Assembly (NCBI GenBank): GCA_943372995.1
Contig: CALSAQ010000002.1
Coordinates: forward strand, 186,001-250,000
Length of the DNA: 64,000 nt
From: CAJBVG01 sp943372995
GTDB lineage: Bacteria > Bacteroidota > Bacteroidia > Sphingobacteriales > Sphingobacteriaceae
Reading direction: 5' to 3'
Below the pieces are notes generated by a model, which was given only the letters and a program-made list of their open reading frames with translations, made no database searches and was not told where the DNA came from. The translations under genes and the position numbers were made by a program. Of the stretch, positions 51,601-58,971 are shown in pieces (the first letter of the stretch is position 1; the number at the start of each line of letters is the position of its first letter).

Positions 51601-53236
51601 TTTTAATAGTGAGTTTACAGATAATCACAAAGGAATTACAACCAATATAACAGAGATAAATTCCGAGATAAATAATTGTGAATTTGATGGAAATTCTAAT
51701 TATGCTATCAGATACATTGGAACAGGTACCGCTTCATTAACATTGGAGAGTACTAATATTAATGGAAGTAGTGAAGGAATTTTCTCATTTGGGAATAACC
51801 AGACTAATATTAAATGTGGATTATTCTCTAACAATACAAATAGTGTATTTGGATATTTCGACCCCTCATTCAACTTAAGTTCAGAAATGAATGGGAACGG
51901 TACGGTGACCTTCAATAATGAAGGTCAAATATTTAGCTTCTATCATGCAGGAGATTTATTTTTAGCACAAGGTTTTAATAATTTTTTCCCAGCTACAATT
52001 GGTAGTAATGAAATCATTAACGGAACACAAAATAGGTATGTTCCTTCTGGATTAGGATACTTTAATGCATTTAATAATGATTGGAATAGTTCTGGTTTAA
52101 CTCCAATTTTTTCATCAGATTATGAAGTAACATCAACAGCGATAAACTCATTGGGTGATTCTATTTATTATGTTGATAATAATCCAATTACTTCATCAAT
52201 TGAATGTGGTACTGCTGAACCTTGTACAGCTTGCCCAGAGGAAGATCTGTATTTGTTAAAAAGCTGTGATTGTGAAACCATTAATACCACACATATAGAT
52301 TATTTACCCTTAAATACTGCATTGCAAAATATTATTGATGATTTAAGTACTGCTACTGATATTGAATCGCGAGAAGAAAGTGTAATTGAGCTCAAGGAAT
52401 TGTTGACCTATGCGATGACTTCTGTAAATGATGATGAGCGCTTTTTGTTAAAGTATGCATACCGAATGTTTAAAGATGAACTTGCGTTATGCATATCTGA
52501 TACTAATTTTGTTGATAGTGCAGCATTAAGTACCTATACATTATTAAACGATTATTTAGGTTATTTCTCGGATATCATTGCGTATCAAAAAGATTTACCA
52601 TCAGCTGATCAATTATTTGATGATGTTTCTATATTAAAACTTGATGCAGCATTATCGTATAAATTATTAGATGATCAAACTGAAGCTTTAGATCAAACAG
52701 ATGATTTATTTGCAATTGTTGAAGATATTAAAGATCCATATATTACTTATTGGACTTGTATTCTTACAAATGAGGTGGATTATAAATCTGGCTCTATTAC
52801 TCAAGATCAATTTGAAACATACACTAATGGATGTTGGGCAGAATTTGCAGCAAATTATGAAGGGATGAATAGAGTAGTGAATAATAATACAAACCATAAT
52901 GTATTAAAATCAAGTACACATAAAAATGTAGAATCTGAAACCTCTGATGTTACTAATAAAAACAATTCACATATAAAACAAGGTATTGAAGAGATTAAGC
53001 AATTAAATATTTACCCAAACCCTACAACAAACTCATTTACTCTAATCATTCCAGAACAATCTAACCATAGTATTATTAAGATTTATAATATGTATGGACA
53101 AGAAATATTAGAAGAAATACATACAAATAAGAATAACTTTATTATCGATTTAAGTAATCATCCTGATGGATATTATATCTGTACAGTAGTTACCGAAAAC
53201 TCTAAATACGAGGCTAAAATCATCAAGATTAAATAA
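48647..53236 (+). CDS. Giant secreted T9SS protein: metallopeptidase-like plus beta-helix region
   Basis: 1529 residues with signal peptide ending RTTQAQ. Residues about 65-430 resemble M6-type secreted proteases (DTLRVLVVYCGFTND, FYYQMSRHADKPFKLIAETF) and contain the zinc motif HEVAH (286-290), then EGWGMIHGYMPV. Residues about 660-1150 form short G-x-L-x-V repeats (KLEINSGAVFNVKNNSILNL, KIILEDPTSFAQLNSILELK) and a right-handed beta-helix. A Cys cluster (CTACPEEDLYLLKSCDCE) precedes a helical stretch, and a type A sorting domain (IYPNPTTNSFTLIIPEQ...NHPDGYYICTV) ends the protein. A hairpin terminator follows. Confidence 0.88.
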   Translation: MKKFITYTSMYLVCIVLFFRTTQAQISQPDFICGTTDSLMRINFMPDSASLSLGMYDSRLGGVFTARDTLRVLVVYCGFTNDNTQDHALYNDSTSIWPWDSVAPRDAKKLFYKNFNQFDINSNDFNISNFYYQMSRHADKPFKLIAETFPYRIDVTATDTINSQDNSAFTTYTQMAYDSLQKYYPNFNWSKFDTRKNRPNFEFDNSDNITYPPDKNVDYLIVVWRYDKEIGIYNTSEIQSVAGWAHIPPYNFINSSNDTLSVKSDAGFTVFTGVTDSVSLTNIFVHEVAHTLYNAPHTFAANDIVGKHFVNTEGWGMIHGYMPVITQCANSWERWYNGWTEITYDLSNSFDNGNYVLRDFITTGDAIRIKLPHVTNQYIWLENHQNKHKFDSRLGWNVNYLNDSIPSREKGVFAFIENIASQRSDVESKVYDSTGQETYVSIFEQGANGLRALSSEGNGEYIIDSSFISPQWWNNTVYDFNRVADNAVGIHGNNSSLRFDYNNNNLIQLSSEPNSASNEHSYVVYLDNGYKYSRLGAGITFLEDDEISLSSKTVPTNYPTYNTVFRIPPPPDYLKLSPTYLNGISIKIINYDSLGNANIEINFDNYDVNNDTRWCGDIILSKNTTDSTLASLNLVSNKSILIDRPITPNRTSKLNGEFINPTLFTCKQSSFVKLNEGADLIVDNGSTFKMESTSKLEINSGAVFNVKNNSILNLTGDAQIIVKEGGKLLIEKGSSVQLNGNAKIILEDPTSFAQLNSILELKGTSTLVLNGTSKVIAENKGKIHVRDTAQFNITANAEFQYDNGASLVLEQSLSRLGFDGKIRIANNTQFTFTGSGYMKVSQSTGQFIPGTNSSVRISGSSNSDQIVDIAESVTLTFPKGLAQLTLFNGKITMDDLSRINVYCKARVASTKFTSWDGNPTTHKGLNLFGQGGVYISSCTFEKGAYGVYNTYKPNVTRRGGKLYISSSVFQDLETAYYQYGGGFSIFNSEFTDNHKGITTNITEINSEINNCEFDGNSNYAIRYIGTGTASLTLESTNINGSSEGIFSFGNNQTNIKCGLFSNNTNSVFGYFDPSFNLSSEMNGNGTVTFNNEGQIFSFYHAGDLFLAQGFNNFFPATIGSNEIINGTQNRYVPSGLGYFNAFNNDWNSSGLTPIFSSDYEVTSTAINSLGDSIYYVDNNPITSSIECGTAEPCTACPEEDLYLLKSCDCETINTTHIDYLPLNTALQNIIDDLSTATDIESREESVIELKELLTYAMTSVNDDERFLLKYAYRMFKDELALCISDTNFVDSAALSTYTLLNDYLGYFSDIIAYQKDLPSADQLFDDVSILKLDAALSYKLLDDQTEALDQTDDLFAIVEDIKDPYITYWTCILTNEVDYKSGSITQDQFETYTNGCWAEFAANYEGMNRVVNNNTNHNVLKSSTHKNVESETSDVTNKNNSHIKQGIEEIKQLNIYPNPTTNSFTLIIPEQSNHSIIKIYNMYGQEILEEIHTNKNNFIIDLSNHPDGYYICTVVTENSKYEAKIIKIK

Positions 53237-53243
53237 ATTTAAT

Positions 53244-53279
53244 ATGAAATGAGGGAGTAGAAATACTTTCTCATTTCAT
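53244..53279 (+). terminator. Hairpin with GAAA tetraloop after the giant T9SS gene
   Basis: ATGAAATGAGGGAGTA / TACTTTCTCATTTCAT forms a 16-bp stem with two G-U pairs and a GAAA loop, starting 8 bases after the stop. The T content after it is modest, so termination may be partial. Confidence 0.6.
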
Positions 53280-53339
53280 TATTTAACTGATTAATAGATA
53301 TTTTCAGTCATAATAGTATCATAATTCTAATATTAATAA

Positions 53340-53355
53340 AAGTATTTAAGTACTT
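53340..53355. promoter_or_regulatory. Near-palindrome, possible operator of the nitrosative-stress operon
   Basis: AAGTATTTAAGTACTT is a 16-base dyad matching at 14 positions. It directly abuts the -33 element of the promoter for the DUF2249-RIC gene. NsrR sites in other bacteria start AAG and end CTT around a TTTAAA-like centre, and an NsrR-like gene is in this operon, so it is a candidate site. Confidence 0.4.
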
Positions 53356-53356
53356 G

Positions 53357-53388
53357 TTTGCTTATATCAAGATTATGATTTAGTTTTG
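53357..53388 (+). promoter_or_regulatory. Bacteroidetes promoter for the RIC operon
   Basis: TTTG at 53357-53360, 20 bases, TAGTTTTG at 53381-53388. This is a full match to the phylum consensus; the leader to the ATG at 53411 is about 15 bases. Confidence 0.65.
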
Positions 53389-53410
53389 GGTATAAATTAA
53401 AAGCACAATT

Positions 53411-54316
53411 ATGGAAAATACATTAGAAAATGCGATTGATGTAAGAATCATCGAACCCATTAATAAGCATAAAAGAATATTTGAGCGATTTGATGAGTTG
53501 GACCCTGGATTTAGTTTGTTGATTATAAACGACCACGATCCAAAGCCTTTGTATTATCAGTTGCTTGCCGAAAGAGGGAATATTTTCGATTGGCAGTACA
53601 TTATGAATGGTCCTGAAGAATGGAGGGTGAACATTACTATAAGAGTGAATAACTCGGAAGAGAGTATCGGACAAATAGCAGCGAAGGATATTAAAAAGGT
53701 AGAAGTGTTTAAGAAATTTGGTATCGATTTTTGTTGTGGGGGTAAAAAAACACTATCGGAAGTATGTGAAGAAAAAGGATTAGATATTAAGGAAGTGGAA
53801 AATGAATTAAAATCAGCAGAAGGAGCTAGGTTGGAATTGAACAAGAATTACAACGATTTTCCAGTGGGCTTCTTATGCGATTACATAGTAAATGTACACC
53901 ACAGCTATGTGAAAAAGACATTACCAATGTTGATGGAACTCATGGATAAGGTAGCAGCGAAACACGGAAGTGCTAATCCTCAGTTGTTACGTATTCAAAA
54001 TTTAATGAAAGCAGTAAATTCAGAACTTCTTATACATATGCAAAAGGAAGAACTCATCCTTTTCCCATACATTAAACAAGAGCCGATTTCTGATGTGAGA
54101 GAACCCATATTGATGATGGAGATGGAACACGAATCGGTGGGAGCATTATTTGATGAGATTACATTGTTTACCAATGATTTTATCCCTCCTGCAAATGCAT
54201 GCAATTCTTATCAATTACTATATCATACCTTAAAAGAGTTTAACGACGATTTGCATTTACATATTCATTTAGAGAATAACATTTTATTCCCTAAAGCATT
54301 AGCAAAAAGACAATGA
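53411..54316 (+). CDS. Iron-sulfur cluster repair di-iron protein (RIC/ScdA/YtfE) with N-terminal DUF2249
   Basis: 301 residues. DUF2249 domain at about 7-77 (DELDPGFSLLIINDHDPKPL, FDWQYIMNGPEEWRV). ScdA_N domain at about 84-135 with the CCGG motif (Cys108-Cys109, FGIDFCCGGKKTL). Hemerythrin-like di-iron domain at about 150-298 with ligands in VHHSYV, AAKHGS, IHMQKEE, MEMEHES and HIHLENN. RIC proteins repair Fe-S clusters damaged by NO. It is first in an operon with NO-type regulators and lies opposite the nos genes. It overlaps the next gene by 4 bases. Confidence 0.94.
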   Translation: MENTLENAIDVRIIEPINKHKRIFERFDELDPGFSLLIINDHDPKPLYYQLLAERGNIFDWQYIMNGPEEWRVNITIRVNNSEESIGQIAAKDIKKVEVFKKFGIDFCCGGKKTLSEVCEEKGLDIKEVENELKSAEGARLELNKNYNDFPVGFLCDYIVNVHHSYVKKTLPMLMELMDKVAAKHGSANPQLLRIQNLMKAVNSELLIHMQKEELILFPYIKQEPISDVREPILMMEMEHESVGALFDEITLFTNDFIPPANACNSYQLLYHTLKEFNDDLHLHIHLENNILFPKALAKRQ

Positions 54317-55122
54317 AAGTATCCCTTGAAACTAAAATTGCTTCCATAGTAAAGGAAAACCCTTTGGCTTTAGACGCAATAGTATCTATATCGAAAAGCT
54401 TTGAGAAGTTAAGAAACCCTTTCCTTTATAAATTAATGGCAAGGAGAGCAAGTATACAAATGGCCTGTAAAATTGCAGGCTGTCGATTCGTCGATTTTAT
54501 AGATAAACTTAAACCATTAGGTTTTGAATTCGATATGGAAATGGAAACTACTCCAGTGGAGAAACTAAATAGCAGTGATTATTTTCCCGACGAAAATAAT
54601 TTGGAGATTATTAAGATCGATGTTCGCCCTATAATTAGTAGTGGATCCGACCCACTACAAGAAATACTCACTAAGGTAAATGAGTTGAACAATAATCAGT
54701 TGTTGGAAGTCACCAACTCTTTTCTTCCTATGCCACTCATTATGTTATTGGAGAAGAAAGGATTTAAATTTAAAATAGTGACTCAAGACCCTGAATTAAG
54801 TATAGTATTGTTCAGTAGAAATCAATCGGAATATGAACTCAATCTGGAAGTAGATGAATATGATAGCAACGATTGGGAGAAGTATTGCCAAGAGTTTGAA
54901 AGCAAATGGAAAATAATTGACGTAAGACACCTGCAAATGCCTATGCCGATGATTACTATATTAGAAGAGGTGGAAAATTTACATATAGGTAATGCATTGT
55001 TTGTTAAACATCATAAAGTGCCATTGTTCTTATTGCCTGAGTTAGCGGAAAGAAATATTGAATATCGAATAAAAAGAATAAACGAGAAGGAAGTTCATCT
55101 TATATTATTTCAACAACAATGA
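54313..55122 (+). CDS. DUF1858 plus double DUF2249 protein
   Basis: 269 residues. The N-terminal DUF1858-like helical domain (about 1-70) has SFEKLRNPFLYKLMARRASI and KIAGCRFVDFIDKLKPLGFE. A first DUF2249 (about 95-172) has IIKIDVRPIISSGSDPLQEI and LPMPLIMLLEKKGFKF; a second (about 185-269) has IDVRHLQMPMPMITILEEVE and LPELAERNIEYRIKRI. There is no signal peptide. DUF2249 proteins cluster with denitrification genes in many bacteria but their chemistry is unknown. It overlaps both neighbours by 4 bases (ATGA). Confidence 0.85.
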   Translation: MKVSLETKIASIVKENPLALDAIVSISKSFEKLRNPFLYKLMARRASIQMACKIAGCRFVDFIDKLKPLGFEFDMEMETTPVEKLNSSDYFPDENNLEIIKIDVRPIISSGSDPLQEILTKVNELNNNQLLEVTNSFLPMPLIMLLEKKGFKFKIVTQDPELSIVLFSRNQSEYELNLEVDEYDSNDWEKYCQEFESKWKIIDVRHLQMPMPMITILEEVENLHIGNALFVKHHKVPLFLLPELAERNIEYRIKRINEKEVHLILFQQQ

Positions 55123-56378
55123 TAGAACTTAACAATGATACAAGCGTTACCCAAGCAAAAGTAGTATGGCCATTCTATGCTTATGCTGCTTTTTCTTTTT
55201 TGGTAGCATGTATATTGTTGTTTGTTCATTCTGATGATTTACTAGGTCATTATTTTCAACCTCAACTATTAGCCATTGTTCATTCTATGGCAATAGCTTG
55301 GGCTACGATGATAATACTTGGAGCAAGCTATCAATTATTACCTGTTATTGCTGGTAAAAAATTGTATAGTGAAGTTATCGCTAAATGGTCCTTTTACCTA
55401 GCGGCACTTAGCATACCATTTTTGATTTTTGGTTTTTATCATTTCAGTTTTGATGTAAAATTTTTAACAGCAGCATTGGTATTACTTATTGCATTTATAT
55501 TGTTTTTGTGGAATGTATATCAAACTGTATTTAATGCAGCAGTAATTCAAGGCGATTATATATTATCAGCATCTGTCTATTTAGTGCTCACCATTTTATT
55601 GGGTACATTGTTAGCCTATAACTTTAGGTTTAATGTGCTTGAAGAAGGCTCCCTTTCATATTTAAAACTACATGCTCATGTTGGAATTATCGGTTGGTTT
55701 TTATTTCTCATCATTGGTGTGGGTTCGAAATTAATTCCAATGTTCCTTATCTCTAAATATCAAAATGAATCATTATTGAAAAGAGTTTATTACTTATTAC
55801 ACGCTTCAATTTTGAGTTTTTTTATTAGTCAGACTTTCTATAAAAACCTCTACATAGAATACCTATCAATACTAGGATTTATCCTTATTGCAATGAGTTT
55901 TGTGTATTATATCTATCAAGCATACCAGCATAGGTTAAAGAAAAGTGTAGATGCAGCAATGAAATCATCAAACATATCGGTTATCAGTATTTTAGCTATA
56001 ATAATTATAGCTGGGTTAATGATTGGTTTGAAAGAGAACAAACCAGGTATCGCCGTTAGTTATGGCTTTGTTATTTTTTTTGGATGGATAAGCTTATTAA
56101 TATTAGGAATGACTTTCAAAACTTTACCTTTTATTATTTGGAATGCACAATATGCTGATGTATCTGGTAAAACTCCCAACCCCAAAGAGATGTATTCACA
56201 TAAAATATTTAGCATTATGTTAATAGTATATGTATTAGGTTTGTTGTCAGCTTTAATAGGTATAAATTTTATGAATGAGGTCTTATTGAAAAGTTCATCT
56301 TTGATGTTAGTGCTTGCTGCTATACTGTATAATATTAATGTGTGGAAAATATTAACTCATAAGAAACATGTTGCTTAA
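55119..56378 (+). CDS. 12-TM heme-copper oxidase subunit I/NnrS-like membrane protein (A)
   Basis: 419 residues with about twelve membrane helices. Conserved-looking His residues lie inside helices: His55 in AIVHSMAIAWATMIILGASY and His185/His187 in LHAHVGIIGWFLFLIIGVGS, the H.H.G..GWF pattern of heme-copper oxidase subunit I-like and NnrS proteins. The full six-His CuB/heme set of a true oxidase or NO reductase is not evident. Its place between Fe-S repair genes suggests a role with NO or heme. It overlaps the next gene by 11 bases. Confidence 0.75.
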   Translation: MIELNNDTSVTQAKVVWPFYAYAAFSFLVACILLFVHSDDLLGHYFQPQLLAIVHSMAIAWATMIILGASYQLLPVIAGKKLYSEVIAKWSFYLAALSIPFLIFGFYHFSFDVKFLTAALVLLIAFILFLWNVYQTVFNAAVIQGDYILSASVYLVLTILLGTLLAYNFRFNVLEEGSLSYLKLHAHVGIIGWFLFLIIGVGSKLIPMFLISKYQNESLLKRVYYLLHASILSFFISQTFYKNLYIEYLSILGFILIAMSFVYYIYQAYQHRLKKSVDAAMKSSNISVISILAIIIIAGLMIGLKENKPGIAVSYGFVIFFGWISLLILGMTFKTLPFIIWNAQYADVSGKTPNPKEMYSHKIFSIMLIVYVLGLLSALIGINFMNEVLLKSSSLMLVLAAILYNINVWKILTHKKHVA

Positions 56379-56685
56379 CGACTCATTAAATAAAAGCATT
56401 GCAATTACTGCATTAGAGCAGGTGCTAGACCCAGAGATAGGATTAAATGTGATTGACTTGGGTTTAATCTATGATATTGTTTTCGATGATCAACAAAAAG
56501 AAATTATAGTTACGATGACATTAACAACATCTTTATGTCCAATGGGAAAATCTATTCAGAATAATGTGTGTTCAACCATGAAACAATATTTCAATACTTA
56601 TGCTATTATTGTTAATTTAGTTTTCGATCCAGCGTGGACACCAGATAATATTTCAGAAAAAGGAAGAGAATTTTTAAATACGTAA
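56368..56685 (+). CDS. MIP18/DUF59-type metal-sulfur cluster assembly factor
   Basis: 105 residues. The DUF59 core is complete: ALEQVLDPEIGLNVIDLGLI, VTMTLTTSLCPMGKSIQNNV with the single conserved Cys, and FDPAWTPDNISEKGREFL, as in PaaD/SufT-type proteins. It probably helps insert or repair Fe-S clusters, matching the RIC gene in the same operon. It overlaps the upstream membrane protein gene by 11 bases; the Rrf2 gene follows after 6 bases. Confidence 0.9.
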   Translation: MLLNDSLNKSIAITALEQVLDPEIGLNVIDLGLIYDIVFDDQQKEIIVTMTLTTSLCPMGKSIQNNVCSTMKQYFNTYAIIVNLVFDPAWTPDNISEKGREFLNT

Positions 56686-56691
56686 TCAACT

Positions 56692-57123
56692 ATGTTAACT
56701 TATACATGTAAATCGGGGATTAAGGCTGTACTCTATTTATCATCAAAAGCCGAAACGAATGCACGATCTACAATTAAAGATATTGCTCAGCACATTGAAG
56801 TGAGTGAGCATACATTGGGGAAATTATTGCAGACTCTTGTAAAGAAAAATGTGATATGTAGTGAAAAGGGGCCTTCTGGAGGGTTTTACATGACCAAAGC
56901 TCAGCTTAAGTTACCCATAATGTCGATTATTGATGCTATTGATGGGAAAGAAATTTTTAAAGAATGTGGCTTAGGACTAACAAAATGCAACAGTTCGAAA
57001 CCTTGTGCTATACATGACCAGTATAAAGTTGCAAGAGATTTATTTATGGATATTTTCAATAATAATAAGATTTCAGATTTAGGAGATTCAGTAAACAAAG
57101 GATTATCGTATCTAATAAATTAA
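56692..57123 (+). CDS. Rrf2 family regulator, NsrR-like
   Basis: 143 residues. The winged helix-turn-helix (ARSTIKDIAQHIEVSEHTLG, LVKKNVICSEKGPSGGFYM) is followed by three cysteines at 92, 99 and 105 (ECGLGLTKCNSSKPC), close to the spacing of the NsrR Fe-S site. It probably senses NO through an Fe-S cluster and controls this operon and perhaps nos. The palindrome at 53340 is a candidate target. Confidence 0.9.
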   Translation: MLTYTCKSGIKAVLYLSSKAETNARSTIKDIAQHIEVSEHTLGKLLQTLVKKNVICSEKGPSGGFYMTKAQLKLPIMSIIDAIDGKEIFKECGLGLTKCNSSKPCAIHDQYKVARDLFMDIFNNNKISDLGDSVNKGLSYLIN

Positions 57124-57127
57124 TAGG

Positions 57128-57721
57128 ATGCATATAGACCATGACTTACTAATAGCTTGGGGGGCGGTGTACAAGAAATATGAAAAACACGAACATGTTT
57201 TTCATGAAGACGAACATGCTCGTTTTTTCTATCAGATTGTAGAAGGAAGTGTAAAAATGTACAATTGCAATGAAGCGGGTAAGGAGTTTATTCAAGGGAT
57301 ATTTTATGCAGGCCAGAGTTTTGGTGAACCACCCATATTTATTAACGAACCTTACCCTGCATCGGCTATATGCTTACAGAAATCAATAATTATAAAAATT
57401 AGCATAGAGAACTTAAATAAAATTATTGCCGAACATCACGATTTAATGTCTAGGTTTACAGCACATTTTGCACGAAGAATTTATAATAAATCGATTACAG
57501 CAAAAGAAATTAGTAACAATAATCCTGAACATAGAATTTTAGCCTTTCTCGACTCTTATAAAAAAGCAAATCCATCAGAAGAAAAACATGTACTCATTCC
57601 TTACACTCGACAGGAAATAGCAAATTTTACAGGATTAAGAGTAGAAACCATTATTCGTACATTAATGAAAATGCACACCACAAAGAAAATAGAGATCATT
57701 AATCATAAACTCTATTACTAA
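57128..57721 (+). CDS. Crp/Fnr family regulator with His-rich sensor start
   Basis: 197 residues. The cyclic-nucleotide-binding-like beta-roll (YQIVEGSVKMYNCNEAGKEF, FGEPPIFINEPYPASAI) and C-terminal helix-turn-helix (YTRQEIANFTGLRVETIIRT) are intact. There is no N-terminal Cys cluster, so it is not an O2-sensing Fnr. The N-terminus has His at 2, 5, 21, 23, 26 and 30 (KHEHVFHEDEHARF), unusual for the family, and might bind metal or heme. It lies 4 bases after the Rrf2 gene and one base before the membrane protein. Confidence 0.92.
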   Translation: MHIDHDLLIAWGAVYKKYEKHEHVFHEDEHARFFYQIVEGSVKMYNCNEAGKEFIQGIFYAGQSFGEPPIFINEPYPASAICLQKSIIIKISIENLNKIIAEHHDLMSRFTAHFARRIYNKSITAKEISNNNPEHRILAFLDSYKKANPSEEKHVLIPYTRQEIANFTGLRVETIIRTLMKMHTTKKIEIINHKLYY

Positions 57722-57722
57722 C

Positions 57723-58913
57723 ATGAAGTACAAAAATTGGGTGTTAGTTTTATTGATTAATCTATGTATTGTGGCTACATTGGGGTTGTTGATGCGCTAT
57801 AAAATTATTTTCTCATTTCCATTTTTAGAGCAAAAACATATACAACACGCACATTCTCATTTTGCTTTTATTGCTTGGGTTAGTCAAGCACTCTATTTAC
57901 TCCTTATTCATTTTATCGACAAGAAAACAGAAATTAACCATAAAATCTATCATCGGATTTTGCTTTTGAATACGGGCTTATCCGTAGGTATGTTAGTTTC
58001 TTTTTTGTTTAAGGGTTATCATCTCTCGTCTAACCTGTTTTCGTTTCTTATCGTTTTAAATTCATTGTATTTTACTTTTCATTTTATAAGAGATGCAAAA
58101 AAAATCAAAGAACACGACTTGATAAAGAAATGGTTCTATGCAGCCTTGTTTTTTAATTTTATAGCGTATTTGGGCACATTCTATTTGGCTTATATGATGA
58201 TTAATAAAATTTATCATCAAGAGATGCAATTGGCCAGTGTGTATTTTTATTTGCATTTTCAATATAATGGTTGGTTTATATTTGCTTGTTTAGGTTTAAT
58301 GTTGTATCAAGCTACTAAACATATCACGATACCACATCAACAAAAAATATTTTGGATATTTTTCTTGTCAACTATACCAAACTATTTTTTATCGATTTTA
58401 TGGTTTAAAATCCCACCAGTATTATATGTGCTAGTTATATTATCAGCCATAAGTCAGGTGTTGGTTTGGATTTATATAGCATTCTATCTTTGGAAACTTA
58501 AGGAACTATGGAGTAGAACTACAGATTTGTTTTATAAATGGATTGTTGCTATTCTCTTTATATCGTTTAGTATAAAACTAGTTTTGCAATTGTTTTCAAC
58601 CATACCGTATGTAAGTCATTTAGCCTATAGTTTACGCCCAATAGTAATTGCATATTTGCATTTAGTGCTTTTGGTTATTATTACCATGTTTTTACTACAG
58701 TATATCTATAAATATATTTTAGAGATAAAGATTTCAAGACCTTTAATGCTATTTTTTATTTCAGTTTTAATTAATGAAATTTTGTTGGGATTACAAGGAT
58801 TTGCAGGCATATTCATGCTAAATATTGCGTATATACATTACTATTTATTAGTCGCTAGTATTGCAATATTTTTGAGCTTAATAGCTACAGTATTCAGATT
58901 AAGAAGTTTATGA
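57723..58913 (+). CDS. 12-TM heme-copper oxidase subunit I/NnrS-like membrane protein (B)
   Basis: 396 residues with about twelve membrane helices. Histidines cluster in QHAHSHFAFIAWV (42, 44, 46), in FYLHFQYNGWFIFACLGLML (His178) and in AYLHLVLLVIITMFLLQYIY. These positions resemble heme ligands of cbb3-type subunit I-like proteins. It is only distantly similar to the 55119 protein. It is the last gene of the tight operon. Function unknown; an NO-related or heme-binding membrane role is inferred from context. Confidence 0.7.
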   Translation: MKYKNWVLVLLINLCIVATLGLLMRYKIIFSFPFLEQKHIQHAHSHFAFIAWVSQALYLLLIHFIDKKTEINHKIYHRILLLNTGLSVGMLVSFLFKGYHLSSNLFSFLIVLNSLYFTFHFIRDAKKIKEHDLIKKWFYAALFFNFIAYLGTFYLAYMMINKIYHQEMQLASVYFYLHFQYNGWFIFACLGLMLYQATKHITIPHQQKIFWIFFLSTIPNYFLSILWFKIPPVLYVLVILSAISQVLVWIYIAFYLWKLKELWSRTTDLFYKWIVAILFISFSIKLVLQLFSTIPYVSHLAYSLRPIVIAYLHLVLLVIITMFLLQYIYKYILEIKISRPLMLFFISVLINEILLGLQGFAGIFMLNIAYIHYYLLVASIAIFLSLIATVFRLRSL

Positions 58914-58945
58914 GTTAAATCATAAACTTAGGTTTTCCATAGTAG

Positions 58946-58953
58946 TATTTTTG
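58946..58953 (+). promoter_or_regulatory. -7 box before the fasciclin gene
   Basis: TATTTTTG fits TAnnTTTG, 18 bases before the ATG at 58972. No -33 TTG at the standard distance, so it is weak or activator-dependent. Confidence 0.35.
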
Positions 58954-58971
58954 ATTAAACAATTAAACGAT

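Noticed and set aside
58951..58971. TTG start for the fasciclin gene
   Set aside because: The ATG at 58972 directly opens a lipoprotein leader, and the TTG overlaps the -7 box.
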